A stretch of DNA of 35,271 nucleotides from an uncultured Lachnospiraceae bacterium (GTDB taxonomy: Bacteria; Bacillota; Clostridia; Lachnospirales; Lachnospiraceae). Made by a program: the position numbers and the translations under genes. This document shows, one piece after another, positions 1 through 8,135 of this stretch. The stretch's first letter is position 1. Every line of letters begins with the position of its first letter. The DNA lies in contig CADBRN010000010.1 of assembly GCA_902797025.1 (NCBI GenBank), positions 1 to 35,271 of the forward strand. Direction: 5' to 3'. The notes beneath the pieces were generated by a model. It did not search any database, was not told the origin of the DNA, and worked only from the letters and a program-made list of their open reading frames with translations.

Positions 1-62
1 TCCTTCGCCGCCACGGCAAACTCCGGTTTTTTTTCTACATAAACGCGTCTGACGTTTCCCAT
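1..62 (-). CDS. purL: Phosphoribosylformylglycinamidine synthase, N-terminal start only (partial)
   Basis: Only the first 20 codons are inside the window; the gene runs off the left edge. The reverse strand reads MGNVRRVYVEKKPEFAVAAK from an ATG at 62, with AAGGAG 5 bases upstream. This start closely resembles the N-terminus of the long single-chain PurL of clostridia (MxNVRRIYVEKKPEYAVxA), which makes FGAM from FGAR, glutamine and ATP in purine synthesis. A promoter 45-75 bases upstream supports the start. The identification rests on a short peptide, so the family call is good but not certain. Confidence 0.72.
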   Translation of the reverse strand, partial: MGNVRRVYVEKKPEFAVAAK

Positions 63-106
63 TTTATCTCCTTCCGTATGGGCTGAAAGGCTTTTTTACC
101 TTCATA

Positions 107-135
107 AGAATAGCATAGATCCCCATAATAGTAAA
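107..135 (-). promoter_or_regulatory. Sigma-A type promoter for purL
   Basis: On the reverse strand a TTTACT -35 box (130-135) and a TATTCT -10 box (107-112) are separated by 17 bases, about 45 bases upstream of the purL start. I saw no convincing purine riboswitch in the short leader. Confidence 0.55.
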
Positions 136-166
136 ACGAAAAAAAGGAACGGGATTTGCGGATTTC

Positions 167-196
167 TCGACCGTTCCGATCGCTTTGATGTATACT
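167..196 (+). promoter_or_regulatory. Possible promoter for the glycerophosphodiesterase gene
   Basis: TCGACC (167-172) and TATACT (191-196) are spaced by 18 bases, about 50 bases before the ATG at 249. The -10 box is good and the -35 box is moderate, so this is a weak call. Confidence 0.3.
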
Positions 197-248
197 TGAC
201 AGAAGATGAGATGATTTCCCAGTGCTTTTACAGACATGAGGTACGAAC

Positions 249-1103
249 ATGAATACACTGATCGTTCTTTCGCTGACCGCCGCCGGACTCCTTCTGCTCT
301 TTGTCTGGGCGGTTCATCCGGATGGCAGCGGCCGCGGCAGGAGTCTCGTTTTTTCCGGATGCAGCTTTGCCCACCGCGGTCTCTGGGATCTGTCCCGGGG
401 TATCGCCGAAAATTCACTTCCTGCATTTCGCGCCGCTGTGGAAAACGGATATGGGATCGAACTGGACGTTCACCTGTCGAAAGACGGCCGGCTCGTCGTC
501 TTTCACGACGACACGCTTGACCGCGTCTGCGGTGTTCCGGGGACCATCGAGGGAAAATCCTATGACGAACTCCGCCGTCTTCCGCTCTCGGGCACGGATC
601 TGTATATGCCGCTTCTTGGCGACGTTCTGAAAATCGTCGACGGAAACGTACCGCTTCTGATTGAACTGAAACTCTCCGGAACGAAGTGCCGTCTGTGCGA
701 AAAGACGATGGACCTGCTCTCCTCCTACAATGGAGCGTACCTGATTGAATCCTTCAACCCTTTCGCGCTCTACTGGTTCCGGACTCACCACCCGGAGATT
801 TTACGCGGCCAGCTTTCCTCACGGTACAGTCCGTCGCTCGGCCTGAATCCGCTCATCCGGATTGCCTCCACGACGCTTGTCGAAAACGTCATCAGCCGTC
901 CGCATTTTATCGCATACAACCACAAGACGGACGATGTGCTCGGACTTCGGATCTGCCGCAATCTATTCCATGCGCCGTGCTTCGCCTGGACCGTCCGGAG
1001 CGAGGCGGACGCAGAGCAATGTTTCCCGCGATATGACGCCATCATCTTTGAACACTTTCTTCCTTCCTCTGCTTTTTTATCCGGCAGACCGCGCAGCTAT
1101 TGA
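249..1103 (+). CDS. Membrane-anchored glycerophosphodiester phosphodiesterase (GDPD) family protein
   Basis: 284 residues. GDPD enzymes hydrolyse glycerophosphodiesters to glycerol 3-phosphate and an alcohol using a metal-dependent TIM barrel. The catalytic signature is present: H42-R43-G44, E54-N55, E71-x-D73, H86-D87-D88 and E139-x-K141 on the next strand. Residues 3-22 are a single hydrophobic helix with no cleavage site, so the enzyme is probably tethered to the membrane with the barrel outside or at the membrane face. The ATG at 249 has GAGG 7 bases upstream. The gene is followed 60 bases later by a PAP2-type phosphatase on the same strand, so the two may act on lipid or teichoic-acid-derived phosphoesters. 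The substrate cannot be read from the sequence. Confidence 0.9.
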   Translation: MNTLIVLSLTAAGLLLLFVWAVHPDGSGRGRSLVFSGCSFAHRGLWDLSRGIAENSLPAFRAAVENGYGIELDVHLSKDGRLVVFHDDTLDRVCGVPGTIEGKSYDELRRLPLSGTDLYMPLLGDVLKIVDGNVPLLIELKLSGTKCRLCEKTMDLLSSYNGAYLIESFNPFALYWFRTHHPEILRGQLSSRYSPSLGLNPLIRIASTTLVENVISRPHFIAYNHKTDDVLGLRICRNLFHAPCFAWTVRSEADAEQCFPRYDAIIFEHFLPSSAFLSGRPRSY

Positions 1104-1163
1104 AATTCAGTTTCTCGTGCGTTAGGATTGATCTATTGGTAGAACACATCCGGAGGAAAAGAA

Positions 1164-1850
1164 ATGACATTCAAAGAAGGATTTATCAAACTGAAAAATC
1201 GCTGTGTTTATCGCTGGTGGGTCCTCCCTGTTTACTCTCTCGGTTATTTTATTTTTTTCAATCGGCTGGAAAAAGCGGTGGGCACAGACAGCGCTTACCA
1301 TGTCATCTCAACGCCCCTGGATCATATCATCCCGTTCTGCGAATACTTCATCGTACCGTATTATCTCTGGTTCGCGTTTATCATGGGAACCTGCACGTTC
1401 TTCATCCTCATTAACCGCAACCGCAGAGAATACTACAGGTTTGAAATCGCCATGATCACCGGGATGAGCATCTTCCTCCTGATATCGTGGCTCTATCCGA
1501 ACGGTCTGATGCTCCGTCCGAAGACATTTACCCATGACAATCTCTTTGTCCGGATGGTTCAGCACCTTTACCGGACCGATACGCCGACAAATGTTTTCCC
1601 GAGTATGCATGTATACAACTCACTCTGCGCTTATCAGGCACTTGCAGGCTGCAGGATGCTGCGCAGACACAGATGGGTTGTGAACAGCGCCGGTATCCTC
1701 ACCGTGCTGATCATTCTCTCGACCGTTTTTCTGAAACAGCACTCCGTCCTTGATGTCCTGTGCGCGATGATTCTGAATTTCTTCGTCTATCAGATCGTCT
1801 ACCGTCCGGTATGGGACGGCAGCCGGGAAGAATCCGTATCGGTCAACTGA
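1164..1850 (+). CDS. PAP2-superfamily membrane phosphatase, with altered motifs
   Basis: 228 residues with about five or six hydrophobic segments. PAP2 enzymes dephosphorylate lipid phosphates or move phospho-head groups at the membrane. Motif 2 is clear (P146-S147-M148-H149). Motif 3 reads S186-x6-H193-x3-D197, keeping the catalytic His and Asp, but the usual Arg after the first Ser is Thr187. Motif 1 keeps R118-P119 but lacks the usual Lys seven residues before. This pattern recalls inositol-phosphoceramide-synthase-like branches of the family rather than classical phosphatidate phosphatases. A GGAGG ribosome-binding site precedes the ATG. The last 8 bases overlap the convergent pcrA gene, so no terminator fits between them. 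Confidence 0.82.
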   Translation: MTFKEGFIKLKNRCVYRWWVLPVYSLGYFIFFNRLEKAVGTDSAYHVISTPLDHIIPFCEYFIVPYYLWFAFIMGTCTFFILINRNRREYYRFEIAMITGMSIFLLISWLYPNGLMLRPKTFTHDNLFVRMVQHLYRTDTPTNVFPSMHVYNSLCAYQALAGCRMLRRHRWVVNSAGILTVLIILSTVFLKQHSVLDVLCAMILNFFVYQIVYRPVWDGSREESVSVN

Positions 1851-4068
1851 GCTTCTCAAGTTTCGCAAAGGAGGCGAACATTTTTCTCACCCCCGCTTTG
1901 TCGAAATTGACGGTCACCTCGTAGTCCCGCCCTCCTTCAACAATGCTCTGTACGGTTCCCTCTCCGAATTTGACGTGCCGGACGCGGTCGCCCGTCGTAT
2001 AATCCAGATGATCTGCCTTGACGACCTTGAAATCCCGCGGACGGAAAGCGGGCATCTTCGTTTTCACGCTTCGGGAGGCGCCTGCGTATCCCTGCGCCTG
2101 CTCTTCTTTCCGGTCGTCTCTGCGCATCCCGTATCCGGTCTCCTGATCCATCTCGATCAATTCATCCGGTATTTCACGGACAAATCTGGAAGTCCGCATA
2201 TTATACAGCTCACCCCGCACGACACGCGTCCGCGAAGCGGTCAGGGTGAGCTCTTTTTTCGCCCGAGTAATGCCGACGTAGCAAAGCCGCCTCTCTTCTT
2301 CCAGTTCAGTCGGATCGCCGGAATTAATCGAGAGATAACCCGGAAATGTCCCGTCCTCCATGCCCGCCATATAGACCGAATCAAACTCGAGTCCCTTCGC
2401 GGCATGGAGTGTCATCAGCAGAACGCAGTCCGTCGTGTCATCCACCGTATCGATATCCGCGACAAGAGAAACCTGCTGCAGAAATTCCGAGAGGCCCGCC
2501 CCTCCGCCGGTTTCTTCAAAATCAGCCGCCTTGGAAATCAGTTCATCGATATTTTCAAGCCGCGCATCTGCCTCCGGCGTTTTCTCTGCCTCAAGATCCG
2601 TCCGGTACCCCGTCTCCGTGATAATCGTCTCAAGCAGTTCCCGTACGCCGAGATAATCCGTCATCGCGCGGTATCTTTCGATCTGATTTGTAAATCCCGC
2701 GACCTTTGAAGCAGACCTCCCGATGCCGGGGATCTCCTCTGCCCGGAGCGCCGCCTCAAAGAAACTGACCGACTGCTGTGCCGCAAACGAGGCGATCCGC
2801 CCCACTGTCGTCTGACCGATGCCGCGCTTCGGGACATTGATGATCCGCTGACACGCAAGATCATCCATGCCGTTATCGATCGTCTTCAGATAAGAAAGCA
2901 GATCCTTGATTTCTTTCCGCGCGTAGAAATTCACGCCGCCCACCAGTTTGTACGGGATATTTTCCCGGACAAATTTTTCCTCGAACATACGGGACTGTGC
3001 ATTCGTGCGGTAAAGAACCGCGAAGCTGCTGTACGGGCACTTCCGGGAAGCGGCGCGCTCCGCAATATCCCGGGCAATAAAATCCGCCTCGTCATACGCG
3101 GTGTCAAACCTGCGGAACCGAATCTTCGCACCCGCCCCGTGATCAGACCAGAGATGTTTTTCCTTTCGCGCCGAATTATTCGAGATTACATCGTTCGCTG
3201 CATTCAGAATATTCTGAGTCGACCGGTAATTCTGCTCCAGACGGATCACCTTCGCGCCGCCGAACGTCTCCTCGAAATCAAGAATATTCCGGATATTCGC
3301 TCCGCGGAATTTATAGATCGACTGGTCATCGTCTCCGACGACGCAGATATTCCGGTAGCGGTCCGCAAGCAGTTTTACAAAAAGAAACTGGGCGGTATTC
3401 GTGTCCTGATACTCATCGATCATGATATAGCGGAACTTTTCCTGATAATACGCAAGCACTTCCGGATCGCTTTGGAACAGTTCCACGGTCTTCACAAGAA
3501 GATCATCAAAATCCAGCGCATTATTGCTCTTAAGGATCTGCTGATACATCCGGTAAGCATCTGCGATATTGCAGTCATCCGAAGTGACCGCTTCGCGCCT
3601 GAACATTTCCGGATCAATCAGTTCATTTTTCGCCGCTGAGATCCTCGCCAGTATCCCGCGTTCCTTGTAGACCTTCGGATTCAGATTGAGACGGCTGATC
3701 ACCGTCTTCATGACCTGCCGGCTGTCGTCCGTGTCGTAGATCGTAAAATTCGTCTCATATCCGATCCGGTCAATATAACGGCGCAGAATTCTCGCGCAGC
3801 TGGAATGGAATGTCGCGATCCAGACACCCGATCCGCTGCCGACCATCTTCTCGACGCGCTCCTGCATCTCCCCGGCAGCCTTGTTCGTAAAGGTAATCGC
3901 CATGATATTCCACGGCGCGACTCCGCAGGCGTCGATCAGATATGCGACGCGGTTCGTGAGAACACGCGTCTTCCCGGATCCCGCGCCGGCAAGTATCAGA
4001 AGCGGTCCTTCCGTATGTTCGACCGCTTCTTTCTGCGGTTCATTCAGATGTTCAAGATATTGATTCAT
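1843..4068 (-). CDS. pcrA: ATP-dependent DNA helicase PcrA (UvrD/Rep family)
   Basis: 741 residues, the normal PcrA length. It is a 3'-5' superfamily 1A helicase acting in nucleotide excision repair, rolling-circle replication and removal of RecA filaments. Visible motifs include the Q-motif (LNEPQKEAV), Walker A (AGAGSGKT, residues 27-34), Walker B (IDEYQDTN), motif III (GDDDQSIYKFRGA), motif IV (LEQNYRS), motif V (LMTLHAAKGLEF) and motif VI (RRLCYVGITRAKKEL). The C-terminal tail has the Tudor-like RNA-polymerase-binding module typical of PcrA (GDRVRHVKFGEGTV). The ATG at 4068 has AAGGATGAG upstream and lies 18 bases after the stop of the exporter gene, so the two are probably co-transcribed. 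Confidence 0.97.
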   Translation of the reverse strand: MNQYLEHLNEPQKEAVEHTEGPLLILAGAGSGKTRVLTNRVAYLIDACGVAPWNIMAITFTNKAAGEMQERVEKMVGSGSGVWIATFHSSCARILRRYIDRIGYETNFTIYDTDDSRQVMKTVISRLNLNPKVYKERGILARISAAKNELIDPEMFRREAVTSDDCNIADAYRMYQQILKSNNALDFDDLLVKTVELFQSDPEVLAYYQEKFRYIMIDEYQDTNTAQFLFVKLLADRYRNICVVGDDDQSIYKFRGANIRNILDFEETFGGAKVIRLEQNYRSTQNILNAANDVISNNSARKEKHLWSDHGAGAKIRFRRFDTAYDEADFIARDIAERAASRKCPYSSFAVLYRTNAQSRMFEEKFVRENIPYKLVGGVNFYARKEIKDLLSYLKTIDNGMDDLACQRIINVPKRGIGQTTVGRIASFAAQQSVSFFEAALRAEEIPGIGRSASKVAGFTNQIERYRAMTDYLGVRELLETIITETGYRTDLEAEKTPEADARLENIDELISKAADFEETGGGAGLSEFLQQVSLVADIDTVDDTTDCVLLMTLHAAKGLEFDSVYMAGMEDGTFPGYLSINSGDPTELEEERRLCYVGITRAKKELTLTASRTRVVRGELYNMRTSRFVREIPDELIEMDQETGYGMRRDDRKEEQAQGYAGASRSVKTKMPAFRPRDFKVVKADHLDYTTGDRVRHVKFGEGTVQSIVEGGRDYEVTVNFDKAGVRKMFASFAKLEKLS

Positions 4069-4086
4069 TGTCTCTCATCCTTCTGC

Positions 4087-4971
4087 TCACAGGAGCGAAA
4101 TACCGAGTGCCTCGATCAGGATTCCCCAGAATACGCCGCAGGCAAAGAGCACCGCGGTAATTTTCATGTTTTCTTTCAAGTGCCGGCTGTTTGTCCGGAA
4201 AAGGACGAGGAGTCCGACACCTGCATTCACGAGCAGACCCGCCATCATCTGACCGGAACCGGCGATCCCCCGGAGAAACAGCTCCGTAAGAAGCACGGAA
4301 GCGCCGCAGTTCGGAATCAGTCCGATCAGCGCCGCGATCAGCACGCCGGCTATATTCCGGCTGTTCATGACAGAGGTCAGAGCGTCTTCACCGCCCGCCT
4401 TCAGCACCAGATCGAGCACGATCGAGATCAGAAAAATGAACAGAGCGATATGAAGCGTGTGTTTCAGAGCCGGCAATAAAATCCCGCTGTGCCCGTCCTC
4501 ATCGCACCCGCAGTGCTCCTGCTCGCAGAGCTCATGGATCGCGTGGCGCGGACTCGGACGGTTTTTCCGGAACGTCCGGTTCAGAAAATCGATCACAAAT
4601 CCGCTCACGATCCCGATCGCCATCTTCACGGCGACGATCCGGACGATGCCGCCCGCGTCGGTACGTTCTGAGATCAAAATCGGAAGCATCTCATCCGAGG
4701 TCGACAGAAATGCGGCGAGCATCGTGCCCACGGTGATCACACCGCCCGAAAACAGGCTGGCCGCCGCCGCAGAAAATCCGCACTGAGGAATCACACCGAC
4801 GGCGCCTCCGAACAGCGGCCCCATTCTTCCTACTTTTTTCAATGATTCCGCTGTTTTCTCCTCGGTCCTGTCCTCCAGATATTCCATCAGCAAATATGTG
4901 AGGAACAGAAACGGAAGCAGTTTCAGCGTATCGATGACTGCATCTGCAAGTGCATCCGTAAATATCGTCAA
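4087..4971 (-). CDS. Putative manganese/heavy-metal exporter (10-TM ArsP_2-like family)
   Basis: 294 residues and about ten hydrophobic segments in two similar halves. Each half has a glycine/proline-containing hydrophobic motif ending in cysteine: GVIPQCGFSAAAASL and GLIPNCGASVLLTEL. The family (Pfam ArsP_2, often named putative manganese transporter or arsenic efflux protein) is predicted to export metal ions. A cytoplasmic loop between the halves is rich in His and Cys (HELCEQEHCGCDEDGH) and could bind metal. I chose a TTG start at 4971: AAGGAG at 4981-4986 lies 9 bases upstream, and the conserved sequence begins right after it. Reading further upstream would add an unlikely Cys/Tyr-rich extension through the metA terminator. 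No yybP-ykoY manganese riboswitch was seen. Confidence 0.8.
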   Translation of the reverse strand: MTIFTDALADAVIDTLKLLPFLFLTYLLMEYLEDRTEEKTAESLKKVGRMGPLFGGAVGVIPQCGFSAAAASLFSGGVITVGTMLAAFLSTSDEMLPILISERTDAGGIVRIVAVKMAIGIVSGFVIDFLNRTFRKNRPSPRHAIHELCEQEHCGCDEDGHSGILLPALKHTLHIALFIFLISIVLDLVLKAGGEDALTSVMNSRNIAGVLIAALIGLIPNCGASVLLTELFLRGIAGSGQMMAGLLVNAGVGLLVLFRTNSRHLKENMKITAVLFACGVFWGILIEALGISLL

Positions 4972-5003
4972 AATACATCTCTCCTTCTTTGTCTGTTGTT
5001 TGT

Positions 5004-5059
5004 TATAAAAACAGGGGATGCCGCAGGAAGTCCCATACGTCCTTCCCGTGTACACCCCC
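5004..5059 (-). terminator. Rho-independent terminator after metA
   Basis: On the reverse strand an outer stem GGGGGTG (5053-5059) pairs with CATCCCC (5014-5020), and an inner stem GGAAG/CTTCC (5042-5046 with 5026-5030) closes the top. TGTTTTTAT follows directly. It lies 24 bases beyond the metA stop and ends about 35 bases before the exporter start, so it should separate metA from the exporter-pcrA pair. Confidence 0.6.
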
Positions 5060-5082
5060 GATCACTGTCTTCTTTCAGACTG

Positions 5083-6012
5083 TCAGCGTTCAAAATCCGG
5101 CGCGCCGTACAAATGGTACGGCGTGACCTGATAGACGTAATAATTCAGCCAGTTGTTGTAAAGGTTGAACGACAAAGAACGCCAAAGCAAAAGCGGCTTT
5201 TCCGTCTGATCGTTTTCCGGATAATACCGGACCGGCAGATCCGTATCCAGCCCGCGCTCATGATCTCTTCGATACTCCCGATCCAGCGTCAGCCTGTCAT
5301 ACTCCGGATGCCCCTGCACGAACACGCGGCGTCCGTTGTCCGCCATACCGAGGAAAAATCCCGCCTCATCCGAATCCGCAAGGACACATATCTCGTCATG
5401 TTTCTTCAGATCTTCCGGATCCACGCCCGTGTAGCGCGAGTGCGGCGCGAGGAAGATATCATCAAACCCCCGGACCAGCGGGATCTTTCTCTTGTTCACC
5501 TTGTGCCAGTACAGACCGAAAAGTTTCTTCGGGAGCAGCTGTTTTTTGATTCCGTAGAAATAATACAGCGCAGCCTGACAGCCCCAGCACTGGTACATCG
5601 TCGAAGTCACGTGCGTATCGGTCCAGTCCATGATCTTCGTGAGCTCATTCCAGTAGTCGACCTCTTCAAAATCCATCAGTTCAACCGGAGCCCCCGTGAT
5701 AATCATGCCGTCGAAATATTCTTTTTTCACATCATCGAACGTCACGTAAAACTTGTTCAGGTGACTTTTCGACGTGTGACTCGAGGTGTGTGAGGAAACC
5801 ACCATAAACGTCACATCGACCTGAATCGGGGAATTCGACAGACACCGCAGAATCTGCAGCTCCGTATCCTCTTTTAACGGCATCAGATTCAGAATCAGAA
5901 CCTGAAGCGGCCGGATGTCCTGATGCATCGCACGGTCTTCATCCATGACAAAAATATTTTCTGATTCCAGAATCTCCTTCGCCGGGAGGTCACTCTGTAC
6001 CTTAAGCGGCAT
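5083..6012 (-). CDS. metAA: Homoserine O-acetyltransferase (MetA family)
   Basis: 309 residues, the same length as E. coli MetA. The enzyme acylates homoserine in the first committed step of methionine synthesis. Catalytic Cys142 (YQCWGCQAAL), His235 and Glu237 (GHPEYD) are in place. Residue 111, which decides the acyl donor in this family, is glutamate (TGAPVE), not the glycine of succinyl-CoA enzymes, so acetyl-CoA is the likely donor. The ATG at 6012 was chosen because AAAGGAAG lies at the right distance; a GTG three codons earlier would sit on that site. Its promoter overlaps the end of ligA and a terminator follows. The leader of about 80 bases is too short for a SAM or T-box riboswitch. 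Confidence 0.95.
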   Translation of the reverse strand: MPLKVQSDLPAKEILESENIFVMDEDRAMHQDIRPLQVLILNLMPLKEDTELQILRCLSNSPIQVDVTFMVVSSHTSSHTSKSHLNKFYVTFDDVKKEYFDGMIITGAPVELMDFEEVDYWNELTKIMDWTDTHVTSTMYQCWGCQAALYYFYGIKKQLLPKKLFGLYWHKVNKRKIPLVRGFDDIFLAPHSRYTGVDPEDLKKHDEICVLADSDEAGFFLGMADNGRRVFVQGHPEYDRLTLDREYRRDHERGLDTDLPVRYYPENDQTEKPLLLWRSLSFNLYNNWLNYYVYQVTPYHLYGAPDFER

Positions 6013-6101
6013 ATGGCTCACTTCCTTTATTCAATCATTCAACCTGTCCTGTCGATGCGTTTCAGCCGCGCCGATCAAAAATCCGGCCGAAACTTCGGTC
6101 T

Positions 6102-6110
6102 ATTATATCA
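6102..6110 (-). promoter_or_regulatory. Extended -10 promoter for metA inside the end of ligA
   Basis: The reverse strand reads TGATATAAT, a perfect extended -10 (TG-n-TATAAT), and its TGA is the ligA stop codon. The -35 region inside ligA is poor (TTTCAT at 18 bases), as is usual for extended -10 promoters. Transcription would begin about 85 bases before the metA ATG. Confidence 0.55.
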
Positions 6111-8135
6111 CACATCCTCCTCAAAATGAAACTGTGTAATGAAATCTTCCTCAGACAGAATCGGTATGCCGAGTTCTGCCGCCTTCCTGTTCTTCGCAGA
6201 TGCGGAATGCACATCATTATTAATCAGGTAATCCGTCTTCGCGCTCACGGAACCCGTTACCTTTCCGCCCTCCCGTCCGATCAATTCCGCCAGTGCTTTG
6301 CGGTTTGCGAACCGGGCCAGGCTTCCCGTGATGACAAATGTTTTCCCTTCAAGCTTCGATCCGCCCCTGCCGGCAAACTCTTTTTCAAATGTGAGATATG
6401 GAAGAAGCTCATCGACCGAAGCCGCATTCTTCCCGTCGCTCCACCATTTCACAAAATCCGACGCGGTCACGTCCCCGATGCCGTCGATCGCGGTCAGAGA
6501 TGATTCCGCTGCAGCCCGGATCCGGTCCGGATCCTCATCATAAGCGCGGCTGATCAGCTTCGCGGTCGCCACGCCGATTCCCGGGATACCGAGTGCGAAA
6601 AGGAGCCTTGAAACCGTCGTCTTCTTTGACCGCTCAATCCCGGCCATCAGATTCTCAAAGGACTTCCGGCCAAATCCGTCCATCTTCGTGATCGTCTCCT
6701 CATACCGTCCGAGACGGTACAGATCCGCACGGCTGTGTATCATGCCGTGCGCCATAAATTTTTCGAGCGTCTGCTCCGAAATTCCCTCCATGTTCATGGC
6801 ATCGCGGCTCACGAAAAGCGTGTAGGACTTCATATGCTTTGCCGGGCAGTCCGGATTCAGACAATAAAGTGTCTGCACCTCCCCCGTGGACTTCACCCCG
6901 GTCGGTCCTCCGCAGGCCGGACACGTTTCCGGAATTTTCGCCGTCCCGCTCCCGGTCAGATTCCGGTTGATCTGCGGAATGATCATATTTGCCTTATAGA
7001 CCTCCAGCTCATCTCCGATCCCAAGCGCAAGATCCCGGACGATGCTGACATTATGGACGCTCGCCCTCGACACGGTCGTCCCCTCCAGCTCCACCGGCTC
7101 AAAAACCGCGACCGGGTTCAGCAGTCCCGTCCGCGACGGGCTCCACTCAATATCAAGAAGACGCGTCTTCGCCATCTCGTCCGCCCATTTGAAGGCATAG
7201 GCGTTTCTCGGATATTTCGCAGTCGATCCGAGGGATTCGCCGTATGCAATATCATCATACAGCGCCACAAGTCCGTCCGAGGGGAAGTCGTTTTTTCTAA
7301 CCTGATTTCTGAAATATTCCATCGCCTCATCAAGCGTGTCCGAGCGGGCCACGCGGTAGCCGACTGTCTCAAACCCCTGGCTCTTCAGCCACTGAAACTG
7401 TTTCTCATGCGAATTTTCAAAATCAACGCCATCCGCGCGGACGAGCGCAAACGCGTAAAAATGCACGTTCCGGCTGGCAGTGACCTCATTGTTGAGCTGG
7501 CGGACCGATCCGCTGCAGAGGTTGCGCGGATTTTTATATTTTGCCTCCGTCTCCGGAATCATGCTGTTGATCCGCTCAAAATCCGGATACGTGATAAACG
7601 CTTCTCCCCGCAGCACGAGTTCTCCCGTATACGCGATCTTCAGCGGAATATTCACGAATGTCTTCGCGTTGTTCGTCACCACTTCGCCGGTCCTTCCGTT
7701 CCCCCGTGTCACCGCTTTTGCCAGTGCTCCGTCCCGGTAAGTCAGGACGACCGTAAGACCGTCCATCTTCCACGAGAGAAGCGTCCGGTTATCTCCGATG
7801 AAGCTTCGCAGCTGCTCCACATCCTTCGTTTTGTCCAGAGAGAGCATCGGCCGCTCATGATCTTCCTTCGGAAGCGAATCGACCGATTCATAGCCGACCC
7901 GCTGCGTCGGTGAATTCGCCATGACGATTCCGGTCTTTTTTTCAATCCCGCAAAGCTCATCGTAAAGCGTATCGTACTCGTGATCACTCATGATCTCACG
8001 GTCTTCCGCGTAATAGGCCCGCGACGCGTCATTCAGAAGGCGCACGAGTTCCTGCATTCTTGTAAGATTTTCGGGCTGTTCCGCACCGTTCTGCCCCTGA
8101 TTCATATCCTGCTGCATCCTTTCCTCATCCATCAT
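6108..8135 (-). CDS. ligA: NAD-dependent DNA ligase LigA
   Basis: 675 residues, normal for LigA. It seals nicks during replication and repair using NAD. Domains in order are: an N-terminal Ia domain with the conserved YY...D..YD..YDEL pattern (about 40-60); the adenylation domain with catalytic Lys123 in the motif KMDG; an OB fold; a four-cysteine zinc finger (CPACGG...LYCLNPDCPAKH); helix-hairpin-helix repeats (GIPGIGVATA, IDGIGDVTA); and a C-terminal BRCT domain (LEGKTFVITGSLARF onward). The start codon overlaps the stop of the upstream pseudouridine synthase gene by 4 bases (ATGA), so translation is coupled. ATGs at codons 7 and 11 are other possible starts; the first 25 residues are poorly conserved low-complexity sequence. 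Confidence 0.96.
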   Translation of the reverse strand: MMDEERMQQDMNQGQNGAEQPENLTRMQELVRLLNDASRAYYAEDREIMSDHEYDTLYDELCGIEKKTGIVMANSPTQRVGYESVDSLPKEDHERPMLSLDKTKDVEQLRSFIGDNRTLLSWKMDGLTVVLTYRDGALAKAVTRGNGRTGEVVTNNAKTFVNIPLKIAYTGELVLRGEAFITYPDFERINSMIPETEAKYKNPRNLCSGSVRQLNNEVTASRNVHFYAFALVRADGVDFENSHEKQFQWLKSQGFETVGYRVARSDTLDEAMEYFRNQVRKNDFPSDGLVALYDDIAYGESLGSTAKYPRNAYAFKWADEMAKTRLLDIEWSPSRTGLLNPVAVFEPVELEGTTVSRASVHNVSIVRDLALGIGDELEVYKANMIIPQINRNLTGSGTAKIPETCPACGGPTGVKSTGEVQTLYCLNPDCPAKHMKSYTLFVSRDAMNMEGISEQTLEKFMAHGMIHSRADLYRLGRYEETITKMDGFGRKSFENLMAGIERSKKTTVSRLLFALGIPGIGVATAKLISRAYDEDPDRIRAAAESSLTAIDGIGDVTASDFVKWWSDGKNAASVDELLPYLTFEKEFAGRGGSKLEGKTFVITGSLARFANRKALAELIGREGGKVTGSVSAKTDYLINNDVHSASAKNRKAAELGIPILSEEDFITQFHFEEDV

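Noticed and set aside
63-248. Purine riboswitch or PurR box before purL
   Set aside because: No conserved purine-riboswitch core was found; GAAC-containing words are too short to support a PurR box.
4972-5082. Possible yybP-ykoY manganese riboswitch before the exporter
   Set aside because: The conserved loop sequences are missing; the hairpins fit the metA terminator instead.
6013-6107. SAM or T-box riboswitch before metA
   Set aside because: The leader is under 90 bases and lacks the conserved motifs of either class.
6735-7913. 392-codon open frame opposite ligA
   Set aside because: Antisense to an unmistakable LigA with all domains; Arg/His-rich with no motifs and no ribosome-binding site.
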